Assembly: GCA_009929445.1 (NCBI GenBank)
Contig: SAAL01000015.1
Span: 1 to 46,549, forward strand
Source: Bacteroidia bacterium
GTDB lineage: Bacteria > Bacteroidota > Bacteroidia > Bacteroidales > Paludibacteraceae
Length of the DNA stretch: 46,549 bases
Direction of reading: 5' to 3'
Positions 45,172-46,549 of this stretch are shown here, piece by piece. Both the position numbers and the translations under genes were made by a program. The notes beneath the pieces were generated by a model. The model made no database searches and was not told the DNA's origin. It was given only the letters and a program-made list of their open reading frames with translations. Each line of letters begins with the position of its first letter. Within the stretch, counting starts at the first letter, position 1.

Positions 45172-45957
45172 TTAAAATTCTCTGTCTCCTAAAACTTGTT
45201 CAATATATTCAAAACTTGAAAGTATATCAGCCTTACCCTGTCTAATAGCGACTGAGTGTTCAAAGTGAGCCGAAGGCTTTTTATCTGCTGTACGTGTAGT
45301 CCAGCCATCTTTTTCAAAAATCAGATTCCTTGTTCCCAGGTTTATCATTGGCTCTATTGCGATAGTCATTCCTGATTTGAGTAACACTCCGTTGCCCTTT
45401 CTGCCGTAATTCGGTACTTCGGGCGACTCGTGAAGCTTTCGTCCTACTCCGTGTCCGACCATTTCGCGAACAACAGAATAACCTCTTGACTCACAATATG
45501 TTTGTACTGCAGCTCCGATATCGCCAATTCTTTTTCCTTCGTAAGCCTGCTCTATTCCCTTGTAAAGCGATTCTTTAGTGGCTCGCAGCAAACTGATGAT
45601 TTCCGGTTCTACTTCACCTACACAGAATGTATAGGCAGAATCGCCATTGAAACCGTCTTTCAAAACTCCACAATCGATTGAGATGATATCTCCATCTTTC
45701 AGGATTACTTTATCTGAAGGTATTCCATGTACTATCTGATCATTTACTGAAGTACAAATTGAACCCGGGAAACCGCCGTATCCAAGGAAATTAGGAATTC
45801 CACCGTTGTCTCTGATAAACTCGTCTGCTCTGTTGTTAAGCTGGAGGGTTGAAACTCCGGGAGCGATAATTTTAGCCAGTTCAGCCAACGTCTTGGCTAC
45901 TATTAAATTACTGTTACGCAGCAATTCTATTTCTTCATCTGATTTAAGATAAATCAT
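45172..45957 (-). CDS. map: Methionine aminopeptidase type I
   Basis: This 261-residue M24 peptidase has VSVNDQIVHGIPSDKVI-like TSVNDQIVHGIPSDKVIL near 70, the metal ligands in ISIDCGVLKDGFNGDSAYTF (two Asp), MVGHGVGRKLHESPEVPNYG (His), IEPMINLG (Glu) and HFEHSVAI (Glu). It removes the initiator methionine from new proteins. It lies between secY and infA as in other Bacteroidota. Confidence 0.97.
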   Translation of the reverse strand: MIYLKSDEEIELLRNSNLIVAKTLAELAKIIAPGVSTLQLNNRADEFIRDNGGIPNFLGYGGFPGSICTSVNDQIVHGIPSDKVILKDGDIISIDCGVLKDGFNGDSAYTFCVGEVEPEIISLLRATKESLYKGIEQAYEGKRIGDIGAAVQTYCESRGYSVVREMVGHGVGRKLHESPEVPNYGRKGNGVLLKSGMTIAIEPMINLGTRNLIFEKDGWTTRTADKKPSAHFEHSVAIRQGKADILSSFEYIEQVLGDREF

Positions 45958-46048
45958 TTTTTTTTTAGAATTTAGATTTCAGATATCAGATATCAGATTT
46001 ATGATTAGCATCTTTTTGTCTGATATCTGCTATCTGTATTCTGACAGT

Positions 46049-46549
46049 CTAATAAGCCGACGCACTTCCTGTACGTCCCTTTATTCTTCCGGATTTAAGC
46101 AATCCATCGTAATGACGCATCAAGAGGTGACTTTCTACCTGCTGCAATGTATCCAGAATTACTCCGACAAGAATCAAGAGTGATGTTCCGCCAAAGAACT
46201 GCGCAAACTGCTGATTGATTCCTAAGATAGAAGCAAAAGCGGGTAATATTGCAATGATTGCCAGAAAGAATGATCCCGGTAAAGTAATACGCGACATGAT
46301 TAAATCAAGGTATTCCGCTGTTCTCTTTCCGGGTTTAATACCGGGTATAAATCCATTGTTTCGTTTCATATCTTCGGCCATTTGAGTAGGATTTACAGTA
46401 ATGGCTGTATAGAAATAGGTAAACGCAATGATTAGAAGAGCAAAAACCAGATTATACCAAAAACTTTCGTATCGGGTAAAGTGGCTCCAGAATGTTTGAG
46501 TTGCTTCAGAGTTGGAATATCCTGCTATTGCGAGCGGAATAAACATGAT
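46049..46549 (-). CDS. secY: Preprotein translocase SecY, C-terminal part
   Basis: About 166 residues of the C-terminal half of SecY are visible, cut by the window edge. They carry the last four or so transmembrane helices with the family segments FYTAITVNPTQMAEDMKRNN, GFIPGIKPGKRTAEYLD and QFFGGTSLLILVGVILDTLQ. SecY forms the protein-conducting channel of the inner membrane. The short ATG-started frame at 46546 is not the true start; the gene continues past 46549. Confidence 0.95.
   Translation of the reverse strand: MMFIPLAIAGYSNSEATQTFWSHFTRYESFWYNLVFALLIIAFTYFYTAITVNPTQMAEDMKRNNGFIPGIKPGKRTAEYLDLIMSRITLPGSFFLAIIAILPAFASILGINQQFAQFFGGTSLLILVGVILDTLQQVESHLLMRHYDGLLKSGRIKGRTGSASAY

Overview
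The window is chromosomal DNA of a member of the Bacteroidota, most likely order Bacteroidales. The evidence is the -33/-7 promoters of the TTTG-N19/20-TAnnTTTG type, the near absence of Shine-Dalgarno sequences, the gene order secY-map-infA-rpmJ-rpsM-rpsK-rpsD-rpoA-rplQ, and Bacteroidota-type families (DUF7033-like deacetylase, two-domain uvrA, DUF6261-like protein). The genus is not resolved; no rRNA or tRNA gene was found.

Region 1 (1-6665, minus strand) is the distal part of an O-antigen or capsule cluster: flippase wzx, polymerase wzy, a GT4 glycosyltransferase, and three genes for a deoxysugar (3,4-ketoisomerase, NDP-hexose 2,3-dehydratase, and a Gfo/Idh reductase interrupted by a palindrome carrying a stop codon). 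A strong terminator at 6839-6868 separates it from a DUF6261-like gene. The 1.1 kb gap that follows (7686-8782) holds GACA/TGTC dyads, a 21-bp tandem repeat and a probable MITE with 18-bp terminal inverted repeats.

Region 2 (8783-19126, minus strand) makes nucleotide sugars. WbpA, WbpB, WbpE and WbpD together convert UDP-GlcNAc to UDP-2,3-diacetamido-2,3-dideoxy-glucuronic acid, with a phage-type kinase-like gene lodged among them. RmlA, RmlB, RmlC and RmlD make dTDP-L-rhamnose. The rml genes are split by an IS200-like (RAYT) transposase flanked by two inverted families of REP hairpins, plus a second copy that has lost the transposase body.

Region 3 (19177-32838) holds an outer-membrane barrel gene divergent from an mlaEFD lipid transport operon, an aminopeptidase P with an octanucleotide repeat next to its start, an Old Yellow Enzyme, uvrA with a palindromic repeat inserted in frame, and a small glycan cluster (membrane peptide, deacetylase-like protein, GT4, GT2).

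Region 4 (32988-46549) is core housekeeping: groES-groEL, pfkA, infC-rpmI-rplT, rlpA, an Lrp regulator, rsgA, frr, pyrH and the end of the ribosomal protein super-operon up to a partial secY. Several gene ends are marked by long perfect hairpins that serve as bidirectional terminators between convergent genes.

The common theme in the unexplained DNA is palindromic repeats: REP/RAYT units, CCCC/GGGG palindromes that sit between genes, at gene ends and inside uvrA, and AATTCGT-type short repeats.
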